Source: Bacteroidaceae bacterium
Lineage (GTDB): Bacteria > Bacteroidota > Bacteroidia > Bacteroidales > Bacteroidaceae
Assembly: GCA_016284115.1 (NCBI GenBank)
Contig: JAEEOD010000040.1
Location: 1 to 15,257 of the forward strand
Length of the DNA stretch: 15,257 bases
Reading direction: 5' to 3'
Shown: piece by piece, positions 7,156 through 14,036 of the stretch
Layout: each line of letters opens with the position of its first letter
How positions within the stretch are numbered: the first letter of the stretch is position 1
The notes under the pieces: model-generated
The model's input: the letters and a program-made list of their open reading frames with translations, nothing else
What the model was told of the DNA's origin: nothing
Database searches by the model: none
Position numbers and translations under genes: made by a program

Positions 7156-10100
7156 ATGCAAGATTTCATTCACCTACATGTACATACGTATTATTCCTTG
7201 CTTGATGGACAAGCGAGCATCAAGAAATTGGTGGATAAAGCTATTGCCGATGGTATGAAGGGTATGGCTATCACTGATCATGGTGTGATGTTTGGTATCA
7301 AGGAATTCCATGATTATTGTCTGGAAGTGAATGGGAAGCGCAAAAAAGAGGGTCTGGAACCTTTCAAGCCCATTTTTGGTTGCGAAATGTATGTAGCTCG
7401 TCATGGGCAGAAAGAAATAAAGGATAAAGATGACAGAGGCGGTTATCACTTGATTGTGTTGGCCAAAAATCTAAATGGATACAATAACCTTATCAAATTA
7501 GTTTCTGATGCATGGGTGGATGGTTTTTATAATCGTCCACGAACAGACAGAACTGATTTGCTGAAATACCATGAAGATCTGATTGTCTGTTCTGCTTGTC
7601 TAGCTGGTGAGGTGCCTGCTAAGATACTGAAAGGGGATATAGAGGGGGCTCGGGAAGCGATAGAGTGGTATAAGGGTTTGTTTGGCGATGATTACTATCT
7701 AGAGCTACAACGTCATGAAGTGAAAAACCCCGATCCATTGTATAAGGCGAACCGAGAGACATACCCATTGCAGCAAAAAGTAAACAAAGTGCTCATTGAG
7801 TTAGCGAATGAGTACGGAATCAAACTGGTTTGTACTAACGATAGTCATTTTGTGGATCAAGAAAATGCAGAGGCGCATGACCATTTGTTGTGTTTGGCTA
7901 CTTCGAAAGACCTTGATGACCCTACCCGTATGCTTTATTCCAAGCAGGAATGGTTCAAGACACGTGAGGAACTGAATGAGGTCTTTGCTGATGTGCCTGA
8001 GGCTTTGTCGAATACTTTAGAGATACTCGATAAGGTTGAAGTCTATAGCCTTGATAATGATCCCATCATGCCTTTCTTTCCTATACCCGAGTCTTTCGGT
8101 ACTGAAGAAGAATGGCGTAAGAAATTTACTAAAGAGCAGCTGTATAAAGAGTTTACCAGCGATGAAAACGGCGAAAATCAATTGTCGGAGGAAGCAGGCA
8201 AGAAAAAAATAGCTAAACTGGGTGGCTACGATAAGCTATACCGTATCAAGTTTGAAGCTGACTACTTAGCAGAATTGGCATACAAAGGAGCCAAAAGGAT
8301 TTACGGAGACCCCTTACCTGACGAGGTAGCAGAGCGAGTGAAGTTTGAGTTGCACATCATGAAGACAATGGGTTTTCCAGGTTACTTCCTGATTGTTCAA
8401 GATTTTATCAATTCTGCCAGAGACGAGTTAGGCGTGATGGTGGGCCCGGGACGCGGTTCAGCTGCTGGTTCTGTAGTGGCTTATTGTTTGGGTATTACCA
8501 GGATTGATCCTCTGAAATATGACTTGCTATTTGAGCGATTCTTGAACCCTGACCGTATTTCATTACCTGATATTGATACCGATTTTGATGATGATGGACG
8601 TGGAAAGGTTCTCAAATGGGTGGAAGATAAATATGGGCATGAGAATTGTGCTCACATCATCACTTATAACACAATGGCGACAAAGAACTCCATAAAGGAT
8701 GTAGCTCGAGTAGAAAAAGTGCCATTGCAAGTGGTAAATGATTTGGTCAAGGCAATTCCAGACCGTTTGCCTGATGGTATGAAGATGAATTTGTCTAATG
8801 CTATTAAGTGTACCCCAGAATTACAGGAAGCGGAAAAATCTGATGACCCCCATCTGAGAAATACCATTCAATATGCTAAGATGCTGGAAGGAAATGTTAG
8901 AGGTTCTGGCATCCATGCATGTGGCTTCATTATATGTAGGGACCCAATCAGTGAGCATGTGCCTATTTCTACAGCTGATGACCCTGATTTCAAGGATGTA
9001 AAGACTAATTGTACGCAATATGATGGTCATGTGATAGAATCAACGGGTTTGATTAAGATGGACTTCTTGGGATTGAAGACGTTATCTGAGTTGAAAGAAG
9101 CTGTTGCTAATATTAAGTTGACTAGAGGTATAGATGTTGATCTGGAAAATATCCCGATAGATGACCCCAAAACCTATAAGTTGTATCAGGAAGGTAGAAC
9201 GGTTGGCACTTTCCAGTTTGAGTCGCAAGGTATGCAGACTTACTTGAGGCAATTAAAGCCAACGGTTTTCGAGGACTTGATTGCTATGAATGCACTCTAT
9301 CGACCTGGTCCTATGGATTATATTCCTTCTTTCATTGCTAGAAAATCGGGTAGAGAGCCCATTAGCTATGATTTGCCTTGCATGGAGAAATACTTGAAGG
9401 ATACTTATGGCATTACGGTTTATCAAGAGCAGGTGATGTTGCTTTCTCGTCAATTAGCTAACTTTACTCGTGGTGAGAGTGATGCTTTGCGTAAAGCGAT
9501 GGGTAAGAAGAAAAAGAAGATTGTTGACGAGATGAAGCCCAAATTTATTGAGGGTGGGAAGAAGAATGGTCATGATCCTAAGATATTAGAGAAGATATGG
9601 GCTGATTGGGAGAAATTCGCTTCCTATGCTTTCAATAAATCTCATGCAGCTTGCTATTCTTGGGTGGCTTTCCAAACGGCTTATCTGAAAGCTAACTACC
9701 CTCCTGAGTTTATGGCCGCTATCATGAGCCGTAGAAAGGATGACATTAAGGAAACCACCAAACTGATGGACGAGTGCAAGGCGATGGGTATTGCCACCTT
9801 GGGGCCTGATGTGAATGAGAGTTATCAGAAGTTTGGTGTCAACAAGAAGGGCGAGATACGCTTTGGCTTAGCAGCTATCAAGGGCATGGGAGACTCTGCA
9901 GCTGAGGCGATTATTAATGAACGTATGGCAAATGGTCCTTTCAAGGATATCTTCGATTTTGCGCAACGTGTCAATATGTCAGCCGTCAATCGTAAGGCGT
10001 ATGAGAGCTTGGCTTTGTGTGGTGCCTTTGATGGGTTTGGCATTGCTCGTGAACGCTTCTTTGGACTTAATACCAAAGGTGAGATGTTCCTTGATACGTT

Positions 10101-10866
10101 GGTGCGCTATGGTCAGACCTATCAGGCAGAGAAGGCCCAAATGCAGAATTCGCTATTTGGAGGCGAAAATGAGATAGAGATTGCTACGCCTCCTATTCCA
10201 GAGGCTGAATCTTGGGGTGATATTGAACGCTTGAATCGTGAACGTGAGTTAATTGGTATTTACCTCTCTGCTCATCCATTGGACGAATATCAAGTAATAT
10301 TGAAACATGTTTGCAATACCAGCATGAAAGAGTTGGAAGACCTGAAAGAGCTGAAAGGGCGTGAAGAACTTACTTTCGGTGGTATGGTTGTAGGTTTACG
10401 AAAAGGTATGAGTAAGCGTGGTGACCCCTATGGCATTGCAAAGATAGAAGACTATTCAGGCTCTGCTGAGGTGGCTTTTTGGAGGAATGATTGGGCTGTT
10501 TATCAGGGCTTTGTTCAGGAGAAGATGTTTGTCTTTATTCATGCGAAAGTAGAACCTAACAAATGGAGATCTGATAGCTTGGAATTGAAAATCAACAAGG
10601 TAGAACTAATGTCTGATGTGAAAGACAATTTGATTCATAAGTTTACAATTACCTTGCCCCTAGACGAGATTGATAAATCAATGGTGGACGGTTTGACAGA
10701 TATATGTCAGAAATATCCTGGGAATTCCGACCTTTATATAAAGATCCAAGACAAGGGGATGAATATGTCTATTGATATGTTGTCACGTCCTGTCAAAGTG
10801 GCTGTTGGGAAGGAACTGATTTCCTATTTAGATCAATATGAGAACATCAGCTATGGCATAAACTGA
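7156..10866 (+). CDS. dnaE: DNA polymerase III subunit alpha (DnaE)
   Basis: This is the replicative polymerase catalytic subunit, 1236 residues. The N-terminal PHP domain (about 1-270) keeps all nine metal-site residues: H8, H10, D17, H42, E77, H98, C148, D229 and H231. The palm follows with PGRGSAAGS and the catalytic D474 and D476 in PDIDTDF; the third aspartate is D636 in MDFLGL. Fingers with the YRPGPM and NKSHAACYS blocks, a helix-hairpin-helix region (about 905-960, IKGMG at 908-912), a clamp-binding-like QNSLF at 997-1001 and an OB fold (about 1070-1150) complete it. A lysine-rich insert around 325-365 is likely lineage-specific. The start MQDFIHLHVH places the first metal histidines correctly. 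It is divergent from psd, and trxA follows 60 bases later. Confidence 0.97.
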   Translation: MQDFIHLHVHTYYSLLDGQASIKKLVDKAIADGMKGMAITDHGVMFGIKEFHDYCLEVNGKRKKEGLEPFKPIFGCEMYVARHGQKEIKDKDDRGGYHLIVLAKNLNGYNNLIKLVSDAWVDGFYNRPRTDRTDLLKYHEDLIVCSACLAGEVPAKILKGDIEGAREAIEWYKGLFGDDYYLELQRHEVKNPDPLYKANRETYPLQQKVNKVLIELANEYGIKLVCTNDSHFVDQENAEAHDHLLCLATSKDLDDPTRMLYSKQEWFKTREELNEVFADVPEALSNTLEILDKVEVYSLDNDPIMPFFPIPESFGTEEEWRKKFTKEQLYKEFTSDENGENQLSEEAGKKKIAKLGGYDKLYRIKFEADYLAELAYKGAKRIYGDPLPDEVAERVKFELHIMKTMGFPGYFLIVQDFINSARDELGVMVGPGRGSAAGSVVAYCLGITRIDPLKYDLLFERFLNPDRISLPDIDTDFDDDGRGKVLKWVEDKYGHENCAHIITYNTMATKNSIKDVARVEKVPLQVVNDLVKAIPDRLPDGMKMNLSNAIKCTPELQEAEKSDDPHLRNTIQYAKMLEGNVRGSGIHACGFIICRDPISEHVPISTADDPDFKDVKTNCTQYDGHVIESTGLIKMDFLGLKTLSELKEAVANIKLTRGIDVDLENIPIDDPKTYKLYQEGRTVGTFQFESQGMQTYLRQLKPTVFEDLIAMNALYRPGPMDYIPSFIARKSGREPISYDLPCMEKYLKDTYGITVYQEQVMLLSRQLANFTRGESDALRKAMGKKKKKIVDEMKPKFIEGGKKNGHDPKILEKIWADWEKFASYAFNKSHAACYSWVAFQTAYLKANYPPEFMAAIMSRRKDDIKETTKLMDECKAMGIATLGPDVNESYQKFGVNKKGEIRFGLAAIKGMGDSAAEAIINERMANGPFKDIFDFAQRVNMSAVNRKAYESLALCGAFDGFGIARERFFGLNTKGEMFLDTLVRYGQTYQAEKAQMQNSLFGGENEIEIATPPIPEAESWGDIERLNRERELIGIYLSAHPLDEYQVILKHVCNTSMKELEDLKELKGREELTFGGMVVGLRKGMSKRGDPYGIAKIEDYSGSAEVAFWRNDWAVYQGFVQEKMFVFIHAKVEPNKWRSDSLELKINKVELMSDVKDNLIHKFTITLPLDEIDKSMVDGLTDICQKYPGNSDLYIKIQDKGMNMSIDMLSRPVKVAVGKELISYLDQYENISYGIN

Positions 10867-10878
10867 TGTTTGGCATTG

Positions 10879-10890
10879 TGTTTGCAAACA
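10879..10890. promoter_or_regulatory. 12-base perfect palindrome upstream of trxA
   Basis: TGTTTGCAAACA is perfectly self-complementary and sits 36 bases before the trxA ATG. No T-run follows, so it is not a terminator. No clean TAnnTTTG box is seen in the dnaE-trxA gap; TGTGTTTG at 10877-10884, overlapping the palindrome, is the closest. It may be an operator or chance AT-rich symmetry. Confidence 0.3.
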
Positions 10891-10926
10891 AGACAATAAA
10901 TAATGTTTAATTAAATAAGTAAAGAG

Positions 10927-11244
10927 ATGGCAAAAGAAATTACAGATGCTAACTACAAGGAGTTGATGGCTGATACCAGCAAGCCTGTAGTGATTGATTT
11001 TTGGGCTACTTGGTGTGGACCATGCCGTATGGTGGGCCCTATTATTGATGAATTGGCTGGCGAATACGAAGGAAAAGTCGTAATCGGCAAGTGCAATGTA
11101 GATGACAACGAAGACCTTACCATGGAGTTTGGCATTCGGAACATTCCTACCATCCTGTTCTTTAAGAATGGTCAGTTGGTTGACAAGCAGGTGGGTTCTG
11201 CTCCAAAACCAGTGTTGGTACAGAAAATAGAAGCTCTTTTGTAA
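10927..11244 (+). CDS. trxA: Thioredoxin
   Basis: A 105-residue classical cytoplasmic thioredoxin that reduces protein disulfides and is itself reduced by thioredoxin reductase. It has the active site WCGPC with C30 and C33, the buried D24 in VVIDFWATWC, the cis-proline P74 in NIPT and the C-terminal NGQLVDKQVG loop. There is no signal peptide. It starts 60 bases after dnaE and ends 3 bases before the following acidic-protein gene, with which it is almost certainly co-transcribed. A weak AAAGAG precedes the ATG. Reductase and ribonucleotide reductase partners are not in the window. Confidence 0.96.
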   Translation: MAKEITDANYKELMADTSKPVVIDFWATWCGPCRMVGPIIDELAGEYEGKVVIGKCNVDDNEDLTMEFGIRNIPTILFFKNGQLVDKQVGSAPKPVLVQKIEALL

Positions 11245-11247
11245 GTT

Positions 11248-11571
11248 ATGGCAAACGATGAGTTTTTGGCTGATGACCTGGATGACGAAAAGACCATCGC
11301 TTTTATCAAGAGTTATTTGCCACAGGATTTGAAGGATAAGTTTACAGACGATGAACTGTACTATTTCCTCGATGTGATTGACGAGTATTATGCCAATAGT
11401 GGCATACTCGATGCTGAGCCTGATGCTGATGGTTTTGTCGATATCGATTTGGATAAAATCGTCGACTATGTCATCAAGGAGGCTAAGAAAGACGAGATTG
11501 GTGAGTTCGAGCATGATGACATCCTCTTTGTCGTGCAAGGAGAGATGGAATATGCCGACTCTCTAGATTGA
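11248..11571 (+). CDS. Highly acidic small protein coupled to trxA, function unknown
   Basis: The 107-residue product has 23 Asp and 11 Glu against 8 Lys and no Arg, a net charge near -26. It has no signal peptide and no membrane segment. Regular hydrophobic positions within the acidic background (IAFIKSYLP, ELYYFLDVIDEYY, IVDYVIKEA, ILFVVQGEMEY) suggest a folded mostly helical protein rather than disordered filler. There is no cysteine, so it is not a thioredoxin-type redox partner by itself. It starts 3 bases after the trxA stop and ends 28 bases before a strong terminator. I do not recognise a named domain. The long codon-like frame and tight coupling make it a real gene; a role with thioredoxin or with dnaE would be guesswork. 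Confidence 0.82.
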   Translation: MANDEFLADDLDDEKTIAFIKSYLPQDLKDKFTDDELYYFLDVIDEYYANSGILDAEPDADGFVDIDLDKIVDYVIKEAKKDEIGEFEHDDILFVVQGEMEYADSLD

Positions 11572-11599
11572 TTCTTCAATCAGTAACTATTTTTTAAAG

Positions 11600-11636
11600 C
11601 TAACGGCTACCAACCTATAAGGAAGGTAGCCGTTAG
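11600..11636. terminator. Intrinsic terminator between convergent units (trxA operon and lipoprotein)
   Basis: CTAACGGCTACC (11600-11611) and GGTAGCCGTTAG (11625-11636) form a perfect 12-bp stem around a 13-base loop that could add CCT/AGG pairs. The plus-strand tail is only moderately T-rich (TCTTGTATTTC). It lies between two convergent genes and could serve both strands. Confidence 0.8.
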
Positions 11637-11656
11637 TCTTGTATTTCTCAGATATC

Positions 11657-12097
11657 TTACTGTTCTGCTTTAAGAGTTGTGAAGATATCGCCTGCTGACA
11701 TTCCAATAATCAACTCACGCTTATCATGATTAGTATTTTCTTTGCATTTAATTATGAGTAGATTCCTGTTGTCTTGTGGCACTCTAAGACTATACCATTC
11801 TCCCTCCAATGAACAATAGTCAGTGTCGGTGGGATTATAAGGGACGTAATGTATCTGTTTTACACCATTCACGTTTTCTTCCACATCGGTTATCCACCAA
11901 TAATAGTTTAGACATTTGATGGTGTCACATGATTCAGCTTGGCTTATCACAATCTCGCTTTTATCTATCTTCATAGGGTCCCAATTACCATCAGGGATTT
12001 CGTTGTTATCAGAGTTACTGCAAGAGAAAAAAGAAAAAGCAGCAATAACACTTAATGCAGCAAAAGCTTGAAATAATACTGACCTTTTCATATCCAT
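11657..12097 (-). CDS. Small secreted lipoprotein with a possible BACON-like domain
   Basis: The product has 146 residues from ATG 12095-12097 (144 from the second ATG at 12089-12091, which gives a cleaner MKRSV start). A hydrophobic signal segment (about 7-24) ends in the lipobox FFSC with Cys26, so it should be lipidated by signal peptidase II processing. Residues 27-40 are a polar linker. The remainder alternates like a beta-sandwich: an early DKSEIVISQAESCDTIKC strand pair, a WW turn, then LIIKCKENTNHDKRELIIGM and a final DIFTTLKAEQ strand. The spacing of the N-rich turn, the R/E-L-I-I strand and the terminal strand recalls a single BACON domain, common in Bacteroidetes surface lipoproteins, but this is by eye. 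It stands alone with its own promoter-like box at 12168-12175. Function is unknown. Confidence 0.75.
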   Translation of the reverse strand: MDMKRSVLFQAFAALSVIAAFSFFSCSNSDNNEIPDGNWDPMKIDKSEIVISQAESCDTIKCLNYYWWITDVEENVNGVKQIHYVPYNPTDTDYCSLEGEWYSLRVPQDNRNLLIIKCKENTNHDKRELIIGMSAGDIFTTLKAEQ

Positions 12098-12167
12098 AAG
12101 TTTTAGTATAAATATTGTTCTTTTTGATTAAACCACAATGGGTTGAAGGACTTTAGCCTTTATTTTG

Positions 12168-12195
12168 CAAAGGTATTTTTTTTTTAGATGTTCAA
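12168..12195 (-). promoter_or_regulatory. Promoter of the small lipoprotein gene
   Basis: The minus strand reads TACCTTTG at 12168-12175, an exact TAnnTTTG. A TTG at 12193-12195 is 17 bases upstream, shorter than the usual 19-21, so the -33 part is weak. The leader would be about 64 bases. Confidence 0.5.
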
Positions 12196-12286
12196 GCATT
12201 TTAGACAGAATAATGTTGTTTTTAACATCAATTATACGTTTACCATTCACTTTTCTCTCTCTTTGAAAAACATTGATAATGTTGAC

Positions 12287-12480
12287 CTAATATCTGCTAT
12301 GGGTATCTTCAAAGGCGCTTATTGATTGTTCAGATAGTTTCTTCATGGTGTCCGAGTGGCTTCTATGGGTCGTCGCAATATCTGTTATACCCCTATAGAA
12401 ATGTCTCCTTTCCCTCATAACTGACGCTCTGACACCCCATAGCAGATACTGGAACGATGCGTAGAAAGCTTTCCCTAAGA
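12287..12480. repeat. Candidate decayed dispersed repeat with 13-base inverted ends
   Basis: TATCTGCTATGGG (12291-12303) recurs as its exact reverse complement at 12436-12448, bounding 158 bases. Inside, CTATGGG at 12363-12369 and CCCTATAG at 12391-12398 form a second, bulged pair, and ATATCTG(C/T)TAT occurs twice in direct orientation. Read on the minus strand, one frame is open from before 12480 to 12287 and includes MRERRHFYRGITDIA and a SEQSISAFEDTHSRY end. From memory this translation recurs as short hypothetical proteins in many Bacteroides-group genomes, which would mark a dispersed repeat and not a gene. No clear target-site duplication is seen. The limits are uncertain. Confidence 0.45.
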
Positions 12481-12487
12481 GGTAGGC

Positions 12488-12544
12488 TTACTTCTTTTAA
12501 GCGATGGTTTTAGTTCGGCTAAACGGGGAGTTTACTTCTTTTAA
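12488..12544. repeat. Pair of 13-base direct repeats
   Basis: TTACTTCTTTTAA occurs at 12488-12500 and again at 12532-12544, a period of 44 bases. Both copies are preceded by G-rich sequence (GGTAGGC and GGGGAGT). They lie beside the inverted-repeat segment and may belong to the same element. Confidence 0.6.
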
Positions 12545-12548
12545 ACAA

Positions 12549-12583
12549 AATGTCAGTTTTCTCCTGAAGAGAATACTGACATT
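12549..12583 (-). terminator. Intrinsic terminator of the minus-strand TsaE operon
   Basis: AATGTCAGT-T-TTCTC and GAGAA-T-ACTGACATT form a 14-pair stem with one T/T mismatch and a 5-base loop. On the minus strand the stem ends in ATT and is followed by TTGTTT, a fair T-tract. It lies 62 bases after the stop of the Imm17-like gene. Confidence 0.72.
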
Positions 12584-12644
12584 AACTAATATAATATAGT
12601 CTGATTAGACCTTGAGACAGCTTGACTTTATCACCCTGTCGCTT

Positions 12645-12860
12645 TTAGGAAGACGAAGTGTTAAGATAAAAATATACTGACATTGAGATAAGAATAAGTC
12701 CTAAGGCTCCATAGATGAGGCGAGCCTTTTGTCTGCCAAATCGCTTGACGACGTATTGGGCATTTTGGGCCGTAAAGAACCAACCCCAATTAAAGAGAGC
12801 TGCCAATAGGGCGATAATGCCTGTAATGGCGAAGATGATAATCATGAAATAGGGTGCCAT
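12645..12860 (-). CDS. Small membrane protein of the Imm17 (immunity protein 17) type
   Basis: A 71-residue protein with two hydrophobic helices (about 4-24 and 48-67) around a conserved-looking cytoplasmic loop, NWGWFFTAQNAQYVVKRFGRQKARLIYG. The NW-W-FF and FGR-x-x-AR-x-x-YG pattern resembles the Imm17 family, first described from polymorphic-toxin immunity loci; this is recognition by eye. No toxin gene is nearby. It follows tsaE by 12 bases, so it is co-transcribed with housekeeping genes, which argues for a general membrane role rather than immunity. It ends before a hairpin terminator, making it the last gene of the operon. Confidence 0.75.
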   Translation of the reverse strand: MAPYFMIIIFAITGIIALLAALFNWGWFFTAQNAQYVVKRFGRQKARLIYGALGLILISMSVYFYLNTSSS

Positions 12861-12872
12861 CGTGGTGTTGGT

Positions 12873-13301
12873 TTAGCAGAAGTCCTCTAAAGTAACAAGG
12901 CGAGAGGCATTTCCCTTTTCCTCGATAGAAACTTTTATGGTATTGCCAGGAAGCAGATCCTCAATAAGTTCTGGCCATTCTATGAAACAGATGGCGCCAC
13001 TATAGAAGTAATCCTCATAGCCCATATCATATACCTCTTCCAACTTCTTAATGCGGTAGAAGTCAAAATGATAAATGAGTTCTCCTGCAAGGTCAGACCT
13101 ATATTCGTTGACAATTGCAAAAGTGGGTGAAGTGATGTTGTCTGTAACGCCCAACTCCTGGCAAATGGCCTTGATGAATGTAGTCTTTCCTGCCCCCATT
13201 TTGCCATAAAAAGCAAAAACGGTGTTGTCGCCCATAAGGCTGACAAACTGATGGGCAGCTTCATTAATATGCTCTAATGAATCAATCTTTATTGTTTCCA
13301 T
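12873..13301 (-). CDS. tsaE: tRNA threonylcarbamoyladenosine biosynthesis ATPase TsaE
   Basis: TsaE works with TsaB and TsaD to install t6A at position 37 of ANN-decoding tRNAs, using ATP hydrolysis to reset the complex. The 142-residue protein shows the Walker A loop GKMGAGKTT (33-41), the switch-like SPTF at 58-61, HFDFYR at 78-83 with D80, a YGYEDYF-like segment (about 93-100) and the EWPE motif with E108-W109. Length is typical. Its ATG lies 20 bases inside the end of the upstream four-cysteine protein gene, indicating coupled translation. tsaB and tsaD are not in the window. Confidence 0.95.
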   Translation of the reverse strand: METIKIDSLEHINEAAHQFVSLMGDNTVFAFYGKMGAGKTTFIKAICQELGVTDNITSPTFAIVNEYRSDLAGELIYHFDFYRIKKLEEVYDMGYEDYFYSGAICFIEWPELIEDLLPGNTIKVSIEEKGNASRLVTLEDFC

Positions 13302-13740
13302 AATTGTTCTTTTTTCTAATCTCCCTTAATACTAACAGTACTTCGTCTTTTAAGCTGTCAGGTATTTCCAACTCTCTTTGTTGCAGACTCTTCACCCATC
13401 CTGGTACATCTTCTTCCTGCATCGTGTAGAATACATTCCTGAACTCTTCTGCTTCATCATCGGTATATTGGTCGGATGATTTGCCTTTATATGCATCTAA
13501 TTCCTCATCATCGTAATAGTCAATATGTTGTTTGATGACGGGTGTCATACATTCTAGGTCGCAACTTTTCCCTTCGTCCAACTCGCAAGAGTCTGCCCCA
13601 CAATCTAGCACCATTTTGACTTCAGGCATTTCTGCTATTTCGCCATTGGCCAATTTCTTTGCTAATGAGCGATTTCTGAGAGCCCCAGCTATTGCCGCCA
13701 GGATGCCTAATGCCACAAGACTTGCGATTAATATCCACAT
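13282..13740 (-). CDS. Membrane-anchored four-cysteine protein upstream of tsaE, function unknown
   Basis: From ATG 13738-13740 the product has 152 residues (155 from a GTG at 13747-13749, which the promoter position makes less likely). It opens with one hydrophobic helix, then a basic RNRSLAKK stretch, so the bulk is probably cytoplasmic by the positive-inside rule. A cysteine cluster follows, [19 protein letters not shown], spaced C-x4-C-x7-C-x3-C, which could bind a metal. The C-terminal two thirds are acidic and helical ([48 protein letters not shown]). I recognise it only as the kind of conserved hypothetical found upstream of tsaE in Bacteroidales. It overlaps tsaE by 20 bases and is first in the operon, behind a near-consensus promoter with a leader of only about 16 bases. 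Confidence 0.8.
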   Translation of the reverse strand: MWILIASLVALGILAAIAGALRNRSLAKKLANGEIAEMPEVKMVLDCGADSCELDEGKSCDLECMTPVIKQHIDYYDDEELDAYKGKSSDQYTDDEAEEFRNVFYTMQEEDVPGWVKSLQQRELEIPDSLKDEVLLVLREIRKKNNYGNNKD

Positions 13741-13759
13741 GGTTTTCACTATTTTGAGG

Positions 13760-13790
13760 TTGCAAAGATAGTTTTTTTTTATTACCTTTG
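13760..13790 (+). promoter_or_regulatory. Promoter of the HMA protein-EEP lipoprotein pair
   Basis: TTG at 13760-13762 and TACCTTTG at 13783-13790 are 20 bases apart. Transcription would begin near 13797, downstream of the ATG at 13793, so translation should start at 13811. Each element touches the opposing minus-strand promoter. Confidence 0.65.
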
Positions 13791-13793
13791 CAA
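13763..13793 (-). promoter_or_regulatory. Promoter of the four-cysteine protein-tsaE-Imm17 operon
   Basis: On the minus strand TTG (13791-13793) is followed after 20 bases by TATCTTTG (13763-13770). The start site would be near 13756, leaving about 16 bases before the ATG at 13740. It is interlocked with the rightward promoter. Confidence 0.65.
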
Positions 13794-13810
13794 TGAAAAC
13801 AACTAAAGAT

Positions 13811-14023
13811 ATGAAAAAGACTTATAAAGTAGAAGGGATGATGTGCAAGCATTGTCGCAGACATGTCGAAGAAGCGTTGAACGCTATGGATGGTGTGAAG
13901 GCTGAGGTGACGTTGGATCCTCCTCAGGCTGTAGTAGAGTTTGATGGCGATGAACTCTCTTTGGTGGAGTTGCAATCGTTTGTGTCTCTTAATGCTGGGG
14001 ATTATAAACTGAGTGAAATTTAA
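13811..14023 (+). CDS. Heavy-metal-associated (HMA) domain protein, CopZ-like
   Basis: A 70-residue single HMA domain with the metal site GMMCKHC (C12 and C15), followed by RRHVEEALNAMDGVKAEVTLD and AVVEFDGDELSLVELQSFV, the beta-alpha-beta-beta-alpha-beta order of the ferredoxin-like fold. Such proteins carry Cu(I) or other soft metals to ATPases or regulators. There is no signal peptide, so it is cytoplasmic. The start at 13811 is chosen because the promoter's predicted start site lies after the upstream ATG at 13793. No metal ATPase or metal regulator is near. The next gene begins 13 bases later and is probably in the same transcript. Confidence 0.88.
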   Translation: MKKTYKVEGMMCKHCRRHVEEALNAMDGVKAEVTLDPPQAVVEFDGDELSLVELQSFVSLNAGDYKLSEI

Positions 14024-14036
14024 ACTTTATACTATT

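Larger units (their letters stand above)
12098..12644. other. 547-base gene-free region with repeats and promoter/terminator elements
   Basis: Between the lipoprotein and the Imm17-like gene there is no convincing gene. From left to right it holds a lipoprotein promoter box (12168-12175), an AT-rich stretch, an inverted-repeat-bounded segment (12291-12448), a pair of direct repeats (12488-12500 and 12532-12544) and the terminator of the TsaE operon (12549-12583). The stretch 12599-12640 has only short imperfect hairpins. A 43-codon minus-strand frame at 12287-12418 is treated as part of the repeat. Confidence 0.7.

Noticed and set aside
10828..11538. Long minus-strand open frame of 236 codons opposite trxA and the acidic protein
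   Set aside because: It is antisense to two well-supported genes, shows no recognisable domain, and its length follows from their codon usage.
12347..12361. GGTGTCCGAGTGGCT, like the D-arm region of a tRNA-Ser
   Set aside because: Only 15 bases resemble a tRNA; no acceptor, anticodon or T arm can be found around it, so neither a tRNA nor a convincing attachment-site remnant.
12345..12398. 17-residue hydrophobic plus-strand frame (MVSEWLLWVVAISVIPL)
   Set aside because: It looks like a tiny membrane peptide, but it has no ribosome site or promoter and lies wholly inside the repeat segment.
12287..12418. 43-codon minus-strand frame within the repeat region
   Set aside because: It has no promoter box or ribosome site, its frame stays open upstream without a start codon, and its ends coincide with inverted-repeat sequence, so it was kept as a repeat and not called as a gene.
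12599..12640. Short hairpins GTCTGATTAGAC and GACAG/CTGTC after the Imm17-like gene
   Set aside because: Stems of four to five pairs with no T-tract; the stronger hairpin at 12549-12583 explains termination.
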